Shown here: piece after piece, positions 42,398 to 53,606 of the stretch
Position numbering within the stretch: position 1 is the first letter of the stretch
How the letters are laid out: the number at the start of each line of letters is the position of its first letter
Source: Aedes albopictus
Taxonomy: Eukaryota > Arthropoda > Insecta > Diptera > Culicidae
Assembly: GCF_035046485.1 (NCBI RefSeq)
Contig: NC_085137.1
Coordinates: 40,789,155 to 40,853,154, forward strand
DNA: 64,000 bases
Direction: 5' to 3'
Translations under genes and position numbers: made by a program
Notes under the pieces: model-generated
Told to the model about the DNA's origin: nothing
The model's database searches: none
The model's input: only the letters and a program-made list of their open reading frames with translations

Positions 42398-42589
42398 TTC
42401 AACGCACTGCGCACTACCGACGACGTCAACAGCAACGAGAAAAACACTCACACTCGCGACGACTTTATTACCGCACGGCCCGGGGCAACACAACTTTTTG
42501 CCATACGCTGCGGGGCAGCTTCTCCTTCCGACGACCAAAAAAAGTTTCGCGACGCGTTCCAACGTGCTCACAAAAGGGGCTCGGGCTAT

Positions 42590-42604
42590 GCTGGGACCAT
42601 AACC
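42590..42604 (-). promoter_or_regulatory. primer-binding site, internal initiator-tRNA-Met type
   Basis: GGTTATGGTCCCAGC on the minus strand directly inside the 5' LTR. It closely resembles the primer site of Drosophila copia, which pairs with an internal part of initiator tRNA-Met and not with its 3' end. Confidence 0.75.
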
Positions 42605-42773
42605 TATAAGCGGAGCACCCAGCGGAATGTGATACGCGAGAGCAAAACAAACACGTGTGTTACGGTCGAGTATAAAAGCACAGAATGGTTTTTATTTGTC
42701 AAAAGTTACACAGTCAAGTTCAACTACCCAAATGTATGATGGGATTTACCCAGTGAATAGTTTGTTCTTCACA
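42605..42773 (-). repeat. 5' LTR of the intact copia element
   Basis: Same 169 bp as the 3' LTR. Confidence 0.96.
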
Positions 42774-42778
42774 AATAA

Positions 42779-43184
42779 TTATTTATGTTTTTTTATCCGC
42801 GCGCGAATGACACTGCAGCCTGGCAGCTGCACGCGATTTGACAGATGCTGCTAACACACTGAAGCGAAAGCTCGTCAACTTTTTTTATGCGTGATTTGAA
42901 AGATTCGGAATAGATTCCAAAAAAGATTAAACTCAAAATTCTAGAGTGTCATCCCTTCGATTACTTTTGAGGACTAAGCGCCTTTTTTTCATTTTACGGA
43001 AGCTTATTTTTAAGCTGAATAGCGTTCCTTTCAGCGGCACAAGTGTACTTTTTATGAACTGAAGTTCGGTTAACTACTTAAAAAGTGAGCTGTATAGAAC
43101 GCTATTCATCTTCCTTCGAATAGCTGATTAAGCCCAAACATGCTGTTTTATCCGAACTTTTGGTTGCTTGGGAACTCAGGTAGT
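42779..43184. other. intergenic sequence with MITE scraps
   Basis: AAAGATTCGGAATAGATTCC words (42890-42960) recall 17690-17770. TTTTAAGCTGAATAGCGTTC and GAACGCTATTCA (about 43010-43110) form an inverted pair. No gene. Confidence 0.4.
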
Positions 43185-43245
43185 GTTCGTGTAATGCAAC
43201 GTGTACGTACACGCGACACCACTAAAAGCAGAAACCACTATTTTT
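43185..43245. mobile_element. fragment of the TAGTGGTT MITE family
   Basis: GTGTTCGTGTAATGCAACG, GTACGTACACGCGACACCAC and AAACCACTAT match the right end of the MITE at 57795-57978. Confidence 0.75.
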
Positions 43246-43329
43246 TTTGTTCGTACGTCGTCACTCAGAATAAAAAACATATTGCGCTTAGCAAGAAAAA
43301 TTTTATTGTCGTCGCGGTTGAAACCCGAA

Positions 43330-43490
43330 GTTTCCCCACACCCGACAATCGAATTTTCTCAAAATCCATACGTGAAACCTAACGTCGGACATGGTGCGCT
43401 GGACAGCGGACCTGGCCCTCTATCCAGCGCACTGTGCTCGACATACGTCCGACACCCGGTTTAGGAGAAAAATCGATTTTCGCGTGTTAA
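43330..43490. repeat. imperfect foldback element
   Basis: ATCGAATTTTCTCAAAA/GAGAAAAATCGATTTT and GTGCGCTGGAC/TCCAGCGCAC pair across a short centre. Probably a degenerate MITE. Confidence 0.5.
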
Positions 43491-43499
43491 AAATTCCGA

Positions 43500-44731
43500 T
43501 TTTCAACTGCACGAACAATACCCGCATAAACGATTACCATAAGAAGTGCTTAACCACCCATTCGGAATACAGTTCGAACAGTATGCGGTAATGTTTAACC
43601 GTCTACCTTACGGTTCGTGTATAGTGTTGGTTTATTAGGGTAGTTTCACACTTTTACCGACCTGTCAGTCAGTTGTGCGCAAGGGTGAATCTCTTATCAT
43701 GGGCAGTATCCATATTTGCATTACTTAAAACATACCCAACCGGTATCAACCGCGTTCGATCAGTACAAGACTGAATGCAACAAATAATGGCACAACCAAT
43801 CGAATCAGTAACAATTCCAAAAAATATTGTTTTATTTCCATTTCATTACAACAATCTCGAAAGGGACCATAATGAGTTAACTTACCTTTCCACGCAAATT
43901 ATTAACAACAACAATCAGCCGGTGGGCGAGCGTCGATGTTTGTTTTGGTCGCAGACAATAGAAACGTGCTGCGAGTAGCTTTGGCGCGCAACGACGTCGT
44001 CTGCTTCATTGCTCCTGATTGGCTGCACGCAACTGGAGTGGAGCTGCGCGTAGCTGACCAGCGCGCAAATTGCGCAACGAAAGAAAAACTATACAAAATA
44101 TTTGCAATATTAAATTTAAAAGTTCTGCACGTAGATTGTGACCTAGATAAATCCATATTTTACGTACGTCATCTACGACCAACTTTATTTGTAAAACTTA
44201 ACACTTTATTTAACATTACATACTTTAGCCGCAGACAGACGTTCAAGTTTGACTCAGCAGCTTGTGTAAAAAACATGGCCGCCACAAATTGCCAAGTGGC
44301 AATCAGCGAACAGATGGCGTTAGCGACGTTCATATTCAATCGCTGCCTCACATGGGCTTTGCGACCAACAACTGTCACCACGGTCGTCTTCCAGACGGAT
44401 GGCGGGAAAAGATCGCACGTGTTGCACGCTAATAATGTTTCCATATAATTTGTGCAGAGTAAATCACTTTTATTTAATGTCTAAAATCTTTTGCACAAAC
44501 TAGCGCAGGACTCTTGTAAAATATTTTACACATTTTTACTTTTATTTTACATAGATTTGCTTGAATAAAACTGCATTTGAATGAACTTCAGTCGCATTGG
44601 GAAATCTTTGTGAATGTGACGCAAATGTAGGAATGATTTTGACAGTGTTTGTTTTGATTTTATTTTTCGGTGGGTGGTGAATTGGGTGGTAAGTAAGCGG
44701 CTGGAAACACGTGGTTTTTTAAACTGTCAAC
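43500..44731. other. intergenic sequence with dubious overlapping ORFs
   Basis: A 170-codon plus-strand ORF (43936-44448) overlaps minus-strand ORFs of 84 and 91 codons. None has a recognisable motif or a clear coding bias, and I see no splice-site support. The stretch is left unassigned. Confidence 0.35.
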
Positions 44732-45112
44732 CACAGACAAACAGACATACTACTCAAATCTAAATCATCACACGATTTAACGATTATTTTGAAAATAACG
44801 TGTGGTTCGGACTGTGCTCGCATGTGTCATGGTGGCGCTGCTGTGCCTACATCACCTCTCAATTTTGGAGAGAAATGAACGCGACGCCGATCAATGTTTA
44901 CATAAAATGACTCAATCATGAACCTTTATTCATGTTTTATGAATGGATGACGCCACGGGGGAGTCGTCACCTGCAAAATTGTTACATCGAGCCGAGGGAA
45001 ACAACACCTGCAAATGAATGCTTCGGATTGAGCATTATAGAGGGTGCTAGTGAGATGCCAAACGATGTTTTTGAAGCAATTTTCTTCTAAGTAATATGTC
45101 CGTTTGTCTGTG
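44732..45112 (+). mobile_element. 381-bp MITE, copy A (7-bp target duplication)
   Basis: Ends CACAGACAAACAGACATA and TATGTCCGTTTGTCTGTG; TGTCAAC is duplicated at 44725-44731 and 45113-45119. The interior carries GTTCGGACTGTGCTCGCATG and TGGATGACGCCACGGG. Non-coding. Confidence 0.94.
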
Positions 45113-45119
45113 TGTCAAC

Positions 45120-45460
45120 TCCACCCGACTGCACTGTTGCAATCGGTTGCCTAGGTGTCGCTAGTGAAAATTTACATGGAAAATTTGAATAAATTTGTTC
45201 GAGCTAGAACGTCTGTCTGCGCTTTAGCTGTCTGTATATAGCACGTCGACACTGGAAAACTCACATCAAGCCAGGCATCAAGCTTCTGCCAGGCTGTAAT
45301 CCGGTCAAGAGGCACATATCGCTGTAGCAGCTGCTTCCGGCAGCTCCCGAATCGTTTTCGAGTGCGGATCTATGTGCTTTCTGCACTTAAATTCTTTCAG
45401 TGAATTAATTTGAGTGTTGGAAGGATACTCACTCACATAAGGATCAACAAAATGTTTCCC
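45120..45460. other. sequence between two MITE copies, possible LINE remnant
   Basis: The end GTTGGAAGGATACTCACTCACATAAGGATCA recurs, slightly changed, near 46782-46812, so this may belong to a decayed LINE. No ORF. Confidence 0.35.
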
Positions 45461-45468
45461 GATTGCAG

Positions 45469-45848
45469 ACAGGTCAAACAGACATATTACTTAGAAGAAA
45501 ATTGCTTCAAAAACATCGTTTGGCATCTCACTAGCACCCTCTATAATGCTGAATCCGAAACATTCATTTGCAGGTGTTGTTTCCCTCGGCTCGATGTAAC
45601 AATTTTGCAGGAGACGACTCCCTCGTGGCGTCATCCATTCATAAAACATGAATGAAGGTTCATGATTGAGTCATTTTATGTAAACATTGAACGGCGTCGC
45701 GTTCATTTCTCTTCAAAACTAAGAGGTGATGTAGGCACAGCAGCGCCACCATGACACATGCGAGCAGGGTCCGAACCACACTTTATTTTCAAAATGACCG
45801 TTAAATCGTGCGATGATTTCGATTTGAGTAGTATGTCTGTTTGTCTGT
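45469..45848 (-). mobile_element. 381-bp-type MITE, copy B (inverted)
   Basis: 380 bp in the opposite orientation to copy A. Flanked by GATTGCAG / GATTCCAG, a duplication with one mismatch. It sits inside LINE-derived sequence. Confidence 0.9.
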
Positions 45849-45854
45849 GATTCC

Positions 45855-46190
45855 AGGTCGGACTCTGGTACGAACCAGAACTGAAGCACAGGCTGCAGTC
45901 AACGCCGTGGCAAAATGGGCATCCTCGATGGGATTCCAGCTCTCCGCACCAAAAAGTATCCGATGTCACGTTTGCTCCTCTGGCCACCGGGTCAAAGGCA
46001 CACCGATCAGAATAAGCAATCAGCAGATTCCACTCAAGAACACCGTCAGAATCCTCGAAGTCCTCCTAGACAGAAATCTTATATTTCGACAGCTTTTTGA
46101 AACGGTCAAGACCAACAACCCCTGCCGATCGTCCCGTGTTGATTCTCTCCAACTGCCAACGTTATTTCTGCTTTATGGCTAGTTTCCACT
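45855..46190 (+). pseudogene. LINE reverse-transcriptase fragment
   Basis: The open segment contains AVNAVAKWASSMGFQLSAPK, then SIRCHVCSS and TVRILEVLLDRNLIFRQLFE. This is the order found after the catalytic box in jockey/R1-type non-LTR reverse transcriptases, where the usual phrase is close to W-x7-F-x4-K...LGVxxDxxLxF. Only this C-terminal part of RT is present. The catalytic box is missing upstream, where a MITE has inserted, so it is a dead fragment. Confidence 0.7.
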
Positions 46191-46814
46191 TCATACGTAC
46201 TGTGCAAAAAGATAGGACAAGTAATGGTCCAGTAATGATTCCGCTTCAAAATTACTTGAGCGGTTCGCAGATGGCAAGTAAAGATAAAAGTGTAACACTC
46301 ATAACGCCTCCCGTGCGAATCAAATGGAGCTGTCATTTTTCCTTGCGGAAAAATGGTCCGCGCTATTATTCCGTAAGGAAAAGTAACGTTTCTCCCCATA
46401 CTGGATCAGTTGTCAAAATTACTTGCGGAAAAAGAGGGAATTTTACTTGAGCGCTCTACTTGGCAACAAGAAACTAAGCTTTACAGTTGGAGACCCCCGA
46501 TCACCCATGGATTCAAGCAATCATCAAGAATTCACCGAGATCTATAAGTTTCGCTTGGATTACCGGGCATTGAGGACAAGATTGTGGAATAGGTACCTGG
46601 AAACGTCTCAGCCGGTTCTCTTGCTGGTACTGGTCGACATTCCTGCCCCCGATATTCTGTTGACGTTCCTTTTCTCGACCTCAAACGTTGGCTCGTTTCC
46701 ACGTTTCGAAGACGCTGGTAAACCGAATGGAATGGCATGAGAACCCATCATTTGCGGAAAGTGAAGGAATCAATCGAAGCTTGGAAGGATACTCGCTCAC
46801 ATAAAGATCAGCAC
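46190..46814. other. LINE-derived and MITE-like remnants
   Basis: CAAGTAATnnT and TTGCGGAAAAA words at 46210-46460 form a weak inverted arrangement. 46482-46812 includes more possible LINE sequence. Frames are broken. Confidence 0.35.
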
Positions 46815-47464
46815 TACCCGCATAGACAAATACAGTTTGCCATAGGGTCTGAACAGTAAACGTGTTCTAAATAGTATGGTTAATGTGTCACATATTGTTG
46901 TTCTTATGTTCAACAATATTAAACTGAAAGCTATGAACCGTAAATAACAGTATGGATAGCCCATACTAAGCGTTACCAATATATTACATTGTTCATACAT
47001 TGTCAAACAGTATATAATTGTGAACATGAATTGAATAATTGCAATATGAAATCACAATATAGCATACGGTTGATTATTACACGCTTGCACAGTGCACTCA
47101 CACCTGTACATTTCACCATACATTACGGCTGTTCAACATTATGACAAAAAGTTACACGTATTTGTAATTGTGATAGACTTGAATCGTGGTGTTTCTTATT
47201 TTCTCGCGGAATATTTTATCAAAGCCTGTTCAAGATAACGCAAAGTTCGATAAAATTTTATGCGATTTCTATTTGATTTGTTTCTATAATCCTATAAGCA
47301 GTATTTTTCATTATTTTTATTATATTTTATAGTATCAGCACATGTTCTATAATAGCACAGAGAAATAGACGTAAAGGAGTGTTTAGAATCTCTGAACAAA
47401 AAAAAACAACTGTTTTTGTTTGCATTGGGTATAGGACCTTTTCAAATGTTACGCGAGTTTCGCA

Positions 47465-48530
47465 TAACAACAACTTAAATGCTATCATCATCGCGGGAAA
47501 ACGAAAGAAACGCCAGCAACTCAAATTCGCCAAGAAAATGAATATTCAGCTTCCACCCAGAAGAAGTAGGATCTTAAAGGTGAGTTATTTTTTGTGGATC
47601 GAATATTCTATCATTATTACTGCTATTTTCATCGGGAATTTCATCCATCTGATTGCAGGTTAGCCCGGTAAGCCATCGTCGGGTACTCGGAAGATCTGTG
47701 CCAGATCTGCTGCTAAAGGGCGATCCTGGAACTAGTTCTAAACAGATCATCGGATCTGGGTGTTTATGGCGTCTTTCGGAATATCCGCGACAACTCGGAA
47801 CCGATGTCGGAACTGCGTTATAGATGGAAGTGGTAAGCTTTTCACCATTCATTCTAATACAAAAACTTTAACATTTTATCCTATGTGTTTGTAGGAATTT
47901 TCCCTCGAATTTTGTGGAAGCCGGGCATGATAGCTCACTCGGAACTGACCGACCGACTTCGGCAAGGAAGAGTCATCAGGCAACATTTTCGATGACGATG
48001 AGGATGAATTTAAACCAGCTATTTTGAACAATCAGCACCGGCGAAAGCTGCAGCCTCGACTGTAGGGAAAAATGTCAGCTCCAGCAGCTAAACCTACAGC
48101 ATCTGTGACTGCCAAGCGACCAGTTCCGGCCAACAAGCAAGTCGAGTAAAAACTCTAGCAAGGAGAAAGAGGAACAACTGCTTTTGAAGAAACTGTGGTG
48201 GTGATGGGCGGTGACTTCTGCCAAGAAAAATGAGGAAACCTCCAGTGTGGATTCGCCGGATTCCGACGCGGAGTCTATTGTGGTCTCGGTCAGAAACAGG
48301 GGGAGCGACACTAGTCTTGCCAAGCCAAAAAACCTCAAAAAAAGCTGAAAAAAGCCCAAAAAAGACGCTAAAACTCGCAAAAGTTTTGCGGGTTTTACCG
48401 GGTTTTTGCGACTTTTTTCGGCTTTTTTGGGGGTTTTTCGGCTTGGCAAAACTAGTGTCGCTCCCCCCGGTCAGAAACGGAAAAAGGATGAAGAAGAGAA
48501 GAGTGATGAAGAAGAAGAAGTCCATAATAA
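47465..48530 (+). pseudogene. spliced gene remnant inside CCCGCATA element, copy 1
   Basis: Three exon-like blocks: one ending AAAG|GTGAGT at 47579, 47659-47832 between GATTGCAG and GTAAGC, and 47895 to about 48530 after TTTGTAG. The first encodes a basic stretch KRKKRQQLKFAKKMNIQL. The last has Ser/Lys/Glu-rich pieces such as SSVDSPDSDAESIVVSV and a Lys-rich end. Stops (GTTATAG near 47820, TGTAG near 48063) break it, and a 171-bp MITE sits in the last exon. A nuclear or nucleolar type of protein is possible, but I do not recognise it. It may be a captured host gene or a decayed gene of the element itself. Confidence 0.45.
48298..48468. mobile_element. 171-bp MITE with long inverted repeats
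   Basis: GGGGGAGCGACACTAGT...GCCAAGCC and its inverse, with GGTCAGAAAC duplicated at 48288-48297 and 48469-48478. Removing it restores a continuous frame in the surrounding exon remnant. Confidence 0.93.
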
Positions 48531-48596
48531 AATAACTTATAAAATAACTTATAAAATGATTCATCAAATTTGATTGTTTTTTTTAATTCAAGTGAA

Positions 48597-48749
48597 TGAT
48601 AGCTCCGTTTATAAATTAAAAAATTCCAATCCAGGTTTTAGTTAGTACAACCATCAAAAGCTCAGGTTTTACATAAAAACCGAACAACTTGTGATGGTTA
48701 TGCTGGATTAGCCTTTTTGGAATTTTTCAACTTATAAACGGAACCATCA
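48597..48749. mobile_element. 153-bp MITE
   Basis: TGATAGCTCCGTTTATAA at the left and the inverse of TGATGGTTCCGTTTATAA at the right, with AAAAATTCCAA and TTGGAATTTTT inside. The target duplication is unclear. Confidence 0.8.
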
Positions 48750-49202
48750 GCTTATTTAATTTTCATATTTATTTATTCTTATTTAATGGTTTCAACATAG
48801 ATGAACAATATAACATACGGTTAAAATACCCCTGAATACAATAAATCAACAATAACACATACACTGTTCGTTTTTCTTCCCAGTTTATTGTACAACTGTC
48901 CACAAACTGTTTTATTTACAGTGGGTCGGAGCAAAAAATGGATAGTATACTGACCATCTGGCATACTGTTTTCGAAAAAATTTGTTCGGGAAAATCGGCG
49001 TTTTTTTATGGTAACATAACTTAACCGCCTATCCCACATATTGTAATTTACTCGAGAACCATCTGTGAAACTGTTGAATACATTCATGGTACGGTTGACT
49101 TATTGTTGCTTTGGATGCTATACTATACTGTTGAGATTCTGTAATAAATTGTTGCTAACAGTATGATAAACAGTACTAGTATTGTTCATGATTATGCGGG
49201 TA

Positions 49203-49875
49203 GGGTGGCCCACACTTATATGAAAAACAAAAATTTTGAAAAATGCCAAGTCTTACCTCCTGAATCAGTTGTTTCGAACTCCCAGAAGCTACGTTCAAAA
49301 TTTGAGCAAAATCGATAAAGCCTAAGGGGGCGCTCAACGAGCTTGAAGTTTGTATGGGAAATCTTGGCCAAATGTATGCAGAAATCTTAAGTTTTCGAAT
49401 TTTGCCGCTTGGTGGCGCTGTAAACGTTCAATATTCAAACCCTTTGGTGCTTTTGTAGGTGACTATATACCAAACAACTTTGTCGAATACTGCAAAGTGA
49501 TCCAACGTCTGTGAAAAAAGTTATACCCTAGGCAAAGTGAGGCAAAGTATTGAGATTTCATTATTGATATTATTCCTTTACATGTATTGGAAAAATATCA
49601 ATAATGTTTCTCCACGTGCAGATGTTCTACATCGCGAAATCTGTCCCTATCTCGATGATTTGGTCGATCCCTTCAATCTGCATACATTTTATCTCTCTGT
49701 ATGTCGATACCTCGGTCGATACCTTGGTCGATACCTCCTTATCTCGATATTTCTCTATCTCGATGCGATTTTGTTCGATTTTGTTCTAGATTTGTCTTCA
49801 CATGTCGATATAGCCGTTTCAGAGGTTGCTAGTGCTGAGTTTTCGACGATATTTAGATAGCACGAAACAGTTTTA
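49203..49875. other. interspersed repeat and GATACCTCGGTC microsatellite-like sequence
   Basis: 49203-49530 starts GGGTGGCCCACACTTATATG and looks like a common mosquito interspersed repeat. 49640-49790 has repeated TATCTCGAT, GTCGATACCT and TTGGTCGATACC words. No gene. Confidence 0.45.
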
Positions 49876-50321
49876 CAGTTTATAAAACGGAAAATTTAGA
49901 ATAACTTTATTGAAAACGTTTTTGATTGCACGTTGTTACACTTTTTCATTTTTCTTTCTGACAGTTCGTTTAAGCCTAGGGGCAAGACACTGTGCAACGA
50001 GAGTAACTCTGAGAAATTCTGAGTAACTCTTTTCATCAATGATCGACGAAATTTGTTGAAAAACACCCCTAAAACTGCAAGAAAGGCGAGATATCGGGCA
50101 ATATTGTTTTGATTTTGCGATGAATCAGGCAACACTCATGCAAAAACGGGAGCAATCCGGAGAAATTCTGAGCAACTCTGTGAAGGAAAATGTACTCTCC
50201 AGCACAGTGTCTTGCCCCAAGGTTTAAGCAACACAGATCTAGGGTCAGATGACGAACTTGTTATTAACAAAGACTAAACCTAGACTGTTCGCGGGGTTGG
50301 AAAGTCTACCTGACTTCTACA
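49876..50321 (-). repeat. 3' LTR of the truncated copia element, split by a MITE
   Basis: TGTAGAAGTCAGG starts the LTR after the purine tract GAGGAGGAG. AATAAAG lies near 49910. The outer end is uncertain. A 246-bp MITE interrupts it. Confidence 0.65.
49976..50221. mobile_element. 246-bp MITE with 8-bp target duplication
   Basis: CTAGGGGCAAGACACTGTGC and the inverse of CTTGGGGCAAGACACTGTGC, flanked by GTTTAAGC at 49968-49975 and 50222-50229. An 8-bp duplication is typical of hAT-type elements. Confidence 0.93.
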
Positions 50322-52085
50322 CTCCTCCTCTTTCCAAGCCCATCTTTCGACAAAGCTTTTCAAACTGACTACGACTCAAAGGTTTTGTTAAAACATCTGC
50401 AACCTGTTCTTGCGAAGGCACATACACAAGATCTACTTCTTTTTTCCAAACATTATCTCTGACCATATGATACTTAACATCTACGTGTTTAGATCGCTTC
50501 GTTTCGGGATTCTTTGCCATGAACAAACAGCCCTGATTGTCTTCCAGAATAGGTGTCGCATGTTTCAACGGTACCTCGATATCAGAAAATAACTTCTTCA
50601 ACCACAGAGCTTCTGAAACCGCCGACGCAGCTGCGACGTACTCTGCCTCAGTTGTTGACAATGCCACCAATCCTTGTTTCCTTGAAGTCCAACTTACAGT
50701 GTTGCCGTACACCTCGAAAAGAAAACCACTTGTTGAACGACGGTCATCCACATCATTCGCCCAATCGGAATCCACGAAGCCTTTCAACGGTTGAGCGTTT
50801 GCATCCCTAGTATACACCAACTCATACGACGCTGTCCCACGAAGATAGCGCAATACTCTCTTTAAATAGTTCCAGTGAACAGTTTGAGCACAGTCCTGAA
50901 ACCGGCTGAAGTAGCTCACCGAGAAGCACAAATCGGTCCGACTTCCAAGCATCAAATACATCAAACTACCAATCAGTTGCCGATACTCTGCAATTCCTTC
51001 AACGGATGTGTCTGGTCTAGATAGCTTCGTGCCTACTTCCATTGGTGTAGCGACAGGATTACATGATTGCATATTGAAACGCCTCAAGATACTTTCAGCA
51101 AACGTAGACTGGCTAATAGCTACTCTGCCCAACTCCCGGTCTACTTTGATCTTCATTCCCATGAAATACTCCAGGTTTCCAAGGTCCTTCATCCGAAATT
51201 CAGCAAGCAACCTCGACTTTAGCTCCTGAATGGCAGTTTCGCTGTCCCCACAGATGAGGAGATCATCTACGTACAACAAAAGGTAGATTGTCCCATTCTG
51301 GTCCTTTTTAACATACAGGCAGTAGTCTGCTTCGGATCGCTTGAAACCCAGGCTGGTAACGAATTGATGAAAACGGTTATTCCAGCATTTTGGAGACTGG
51401 CGTAGACCATACAACGACTTTTTCAATTTCAGAACTTTTCCATCGCCAATACGCACTCCTTCAGGTGGCTTCATGTACACCAGCTGCTCCAAGTTTCCAT
51501 GCAGAAATGCAGTGATAACATCCATGTGACAAAACTGATAATCAAACTGAATTCCTACCGCTAACAGAAACCTTATTGTTGCTAGTTTTGCCACCGGCGC
51601 ATAGGTTTCATGGAAGTCCACACCCTCCTGTTGCATGAATCCACGTGCCACCACCCTTGCTTTATACCGATCCAGATTTCCATCCTTATCCAATTTCTTT
51701 TTGAAAATCCACTTCGATGTTACGATCTTCACATCCGGAGGCTGCTCGACTACGTCCCATGTTTCGTTTGCTTCCAGCGAATCCAGCTCCTCCTGAACTG
51801 CATTCATCCAGCATTCTTCATCTTCACGACCTTTGATGTTTTTATACGACAACGGGCTACCATCGTCACCAGTATCAACCAGCATCGCTGACGCCTCTGT
51901 CTCGTAATCCTGAAGCCACACGGGTGCTCGTCGAATACGTCCACTGCGACGGTTCAAATCCAGCGGGTCACCGTCCAAATCCAGATCCTCGGTGCCAATA
52001 TCTGTCATCGACCTCTCATCTTGAATCGTCCATCCATCCGACTGATTTTGCTCTTCGTCCTCAACAAGTGTATGGAATTCGCCAA
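50317..52085 (-). pseudogene. truncated copia Pol: RT and RNase H
   Basis: An open frame of 563 codons from an internal ATG at 52008, continuing in frame upstream to about 52085, where homology stops abruptly. RT shows KWIFKKKLDKDG, HMDVITAFLHG and the YVDD box in LLLYVDDLLICG. RNase H shows GFVDSDWANDVDD, STTEAEYVAA and EDNQGCLFMA. It ends at a TAG that overlaps the LTR start. Gag, protease and integrase are absent, so the element is 5'-truncated. The remaining part has no stops, so truncation is probably not ancient. It differs in sequence from the intact copia element at 38148-42773. Confidence 0.92.
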
Positions 52086-52089
52086 TGAA

Positions 52090-52646
52090 TTAACTACATC
52101 GGCTGTTTTCCTACTCTCCGCATCGACCAATGTGGCGCTAGCTTCTATGCGCGAAATATCGCTAAAAGTATTGTGCATCCTAGCTTAATCACTCAGATCC
52201 TGCTGAACTGAGTCAGCCGCCATAAGATTGCGCCCGTTTGATTTGTACACGGCGGCTGACAGCTACACCCGGCGGCTGCAAAACAGTTTTAGCCAAGTTG
52301 CACACCGTGTACAAATCATACGTGCGCGGTCTGGCGCGATCTGAGGCTGCGCGTTTCGAACGCAGCTTGCTGAGAATCTAAGATAAGCGCGACAATAAAT
52401 CGCAAAAATATTGTATGGCGAATAGCATCTAAAGGCAAATAAATTTATCGAAGTGGAATACATTATTCGAAAAAATATTTGGTAGTGGTTGTGCACAATG
52501 GTGACTACTATTAAGCCTACCAAATATTTTTTTCAATAAAAGCTTTCTATTTCAAGTAATTCAAGTTTAGATGCTTTTCACCATACAAAATAAAATTGAT
52601 TTACTCCTGCTGATCAACTGTGGGTGTGCACCAAGCGGGTAGTCCA
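52090..52646. other. intergenic sequence with a small foldback
   Basis: TTGTATGGCGAATAGCATCTAAA (about 52410) and TTTAGATGCTTTTCACCATACAA (about 52567-52590) form an inverted pair with an AT-rich centre. Before it, GCGGCTGACAGC and GCGGCTGCAAAA words near 52250. No gene. Confidence 0.45.
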
Positions 52647-53146
52647 NNNNNNNNNNNNNNNNNNNNNNNNNNNNNNNNNNNNNNNNNNNNNNNNNNNNNN
52701 NNNNNNNNNNNNNNNNNNNNNNNNNNNNNNNNNNNNNNNNNNNNNNNNNNNNNNNNNNNNNNNNNNNNNNNNNNNNNNNNNNNNNNNNNNNNNNNNNNNN
52801 NNNNNNNNNNNNNNNNNNNNNNNNNNNNNNNNNNNNNNNNNNNNNNNNNNNNNNNNNNNNNNNNNNNNNNNNNNNNNNNNNNNNNNNNNNNNNNNNNNNN
52901 NNNNNNNNNNNNNNNNNNNNNNNNNNNNNNNNNNNNNNNNNNNNNNNNNNNNNNNNNNNNNNNNNNNNNNNNNNNNNNNNNNNNNNNNNNNNNNNNNNNN
53001 NNNNNNNNNNNNNNNNNNNNNNNNNNNNNNNNNNNNNNNNNNNNNNNNNNNNNNNNNNNNNNNNNNNNNNNNNNNNNNNNNNNNNNNNNNNNNNNNNNNN
53101 NNNNNNNNNNNNNNNNNNNNNNNNNNNNNNNNNNNNNNNNNNNNNN
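52647..53146. other. assembly gap (500 N)
   Basis: Exactly 500 undetermined bases. ORFs drawn through it are artefacts. Confidence 0.99.
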
Positions 53147-53606
53147 ATTCCCGAAAAACTTTTGGAGAAATTCTAAAATTTAGTTCGCAACGTTTGATCT
53201 AGAAATGCTGAAAAAATATGCTTATTTATGATAATAAAAAAAAAAAGAAAGGCCTTACAAAAATACCAAAGTCTCATACAAAAGTGTGACCTAGGGGAGG
53301 GGGAGAGATACTTTAAAATTTTTGAGTGGCCTAACTAATGAACAATCCCTTATTATAATAATTAATCAAAAATAAGAATGATAATCTTTGCTCTAGAATG
53401 ATTACCTATCTCGCATTTCAAATTAAATACGTCCCATCCTAATTTTGCCTACATCACTGCTGAAGCTTTCGTGATGATTATCATCAGCGAAAGTGTCATC
53501 AATGGACTGAAATACAGTCACAACAACAACAACCGTGTGTGTGGGTGGTCGGGCGTAGTGAACTCATCGACTAGATAGGCATCGTTCGAAGGAAGAACTT
53601 GTGACC
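53147..53606 (+). other. 5' flank and 5' UTR of pyroglutamyl-peptidase
   Basis: AT-rich up to 53450, then more balanced sequence with (CAA)n near 53520. No TATA box stands out. Confidence 0.4.

Larger units (their letters stand above)
38148..42773 (-). mobile_element. intact Ty1/copia retrotransposon, 4.6 kb
   Basis: Two 169-bp LTRs (38148-38316, 42605-42773), identical by eye, enclose one open polyprotein frame. AATAA is duplicated at 38143-38147 and 42774-42778. A purine tract GAGGAGGGG precedes the 3' LTR and a copia-type primer site follows the 5' LTR. All hallmarks of a recent, complete insertion are present. Confidence 0.97.
46817..49200 (+). mobile_element. CCCGCATA-family TIR element, copy 1 (TA duplication)
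   Basis: CCCGCATAGACAAATACAG at the left; the right end is the inverse of CCCGCATAATCATGAAC. TA lies on both sides. The last ~410 bp match the right end of copy 2 and the left end of copy 3 (shared phrases ATAGGCGGTTAAG and GGTTACCATAAAAAA). The interior holds a spliced gene remnant and two MITEs. Confidence 0.85.

Noticed and set aside
43936..44448. 170-codon plus-strand ORF
   Set aside because: No recognisable motif, opposing ORFs of 84 and 91 codons on the other strand, and no splice or poly(A) context. It may be a non-coding transcript at most.
48075..48567. Minus-strand ORFs of 124 and 157 codons
   Set aside because: They cross the 171-bp MITE and read the antisense of GAAGAAG-rich sequence.
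53601..53606. GTG at 53601 as the start of pyroglutamyl-peptidase
   Set aside because: Eukaryotic context; the ATG at 53607 has a good surrounding sequence and matches the family N-terminus.
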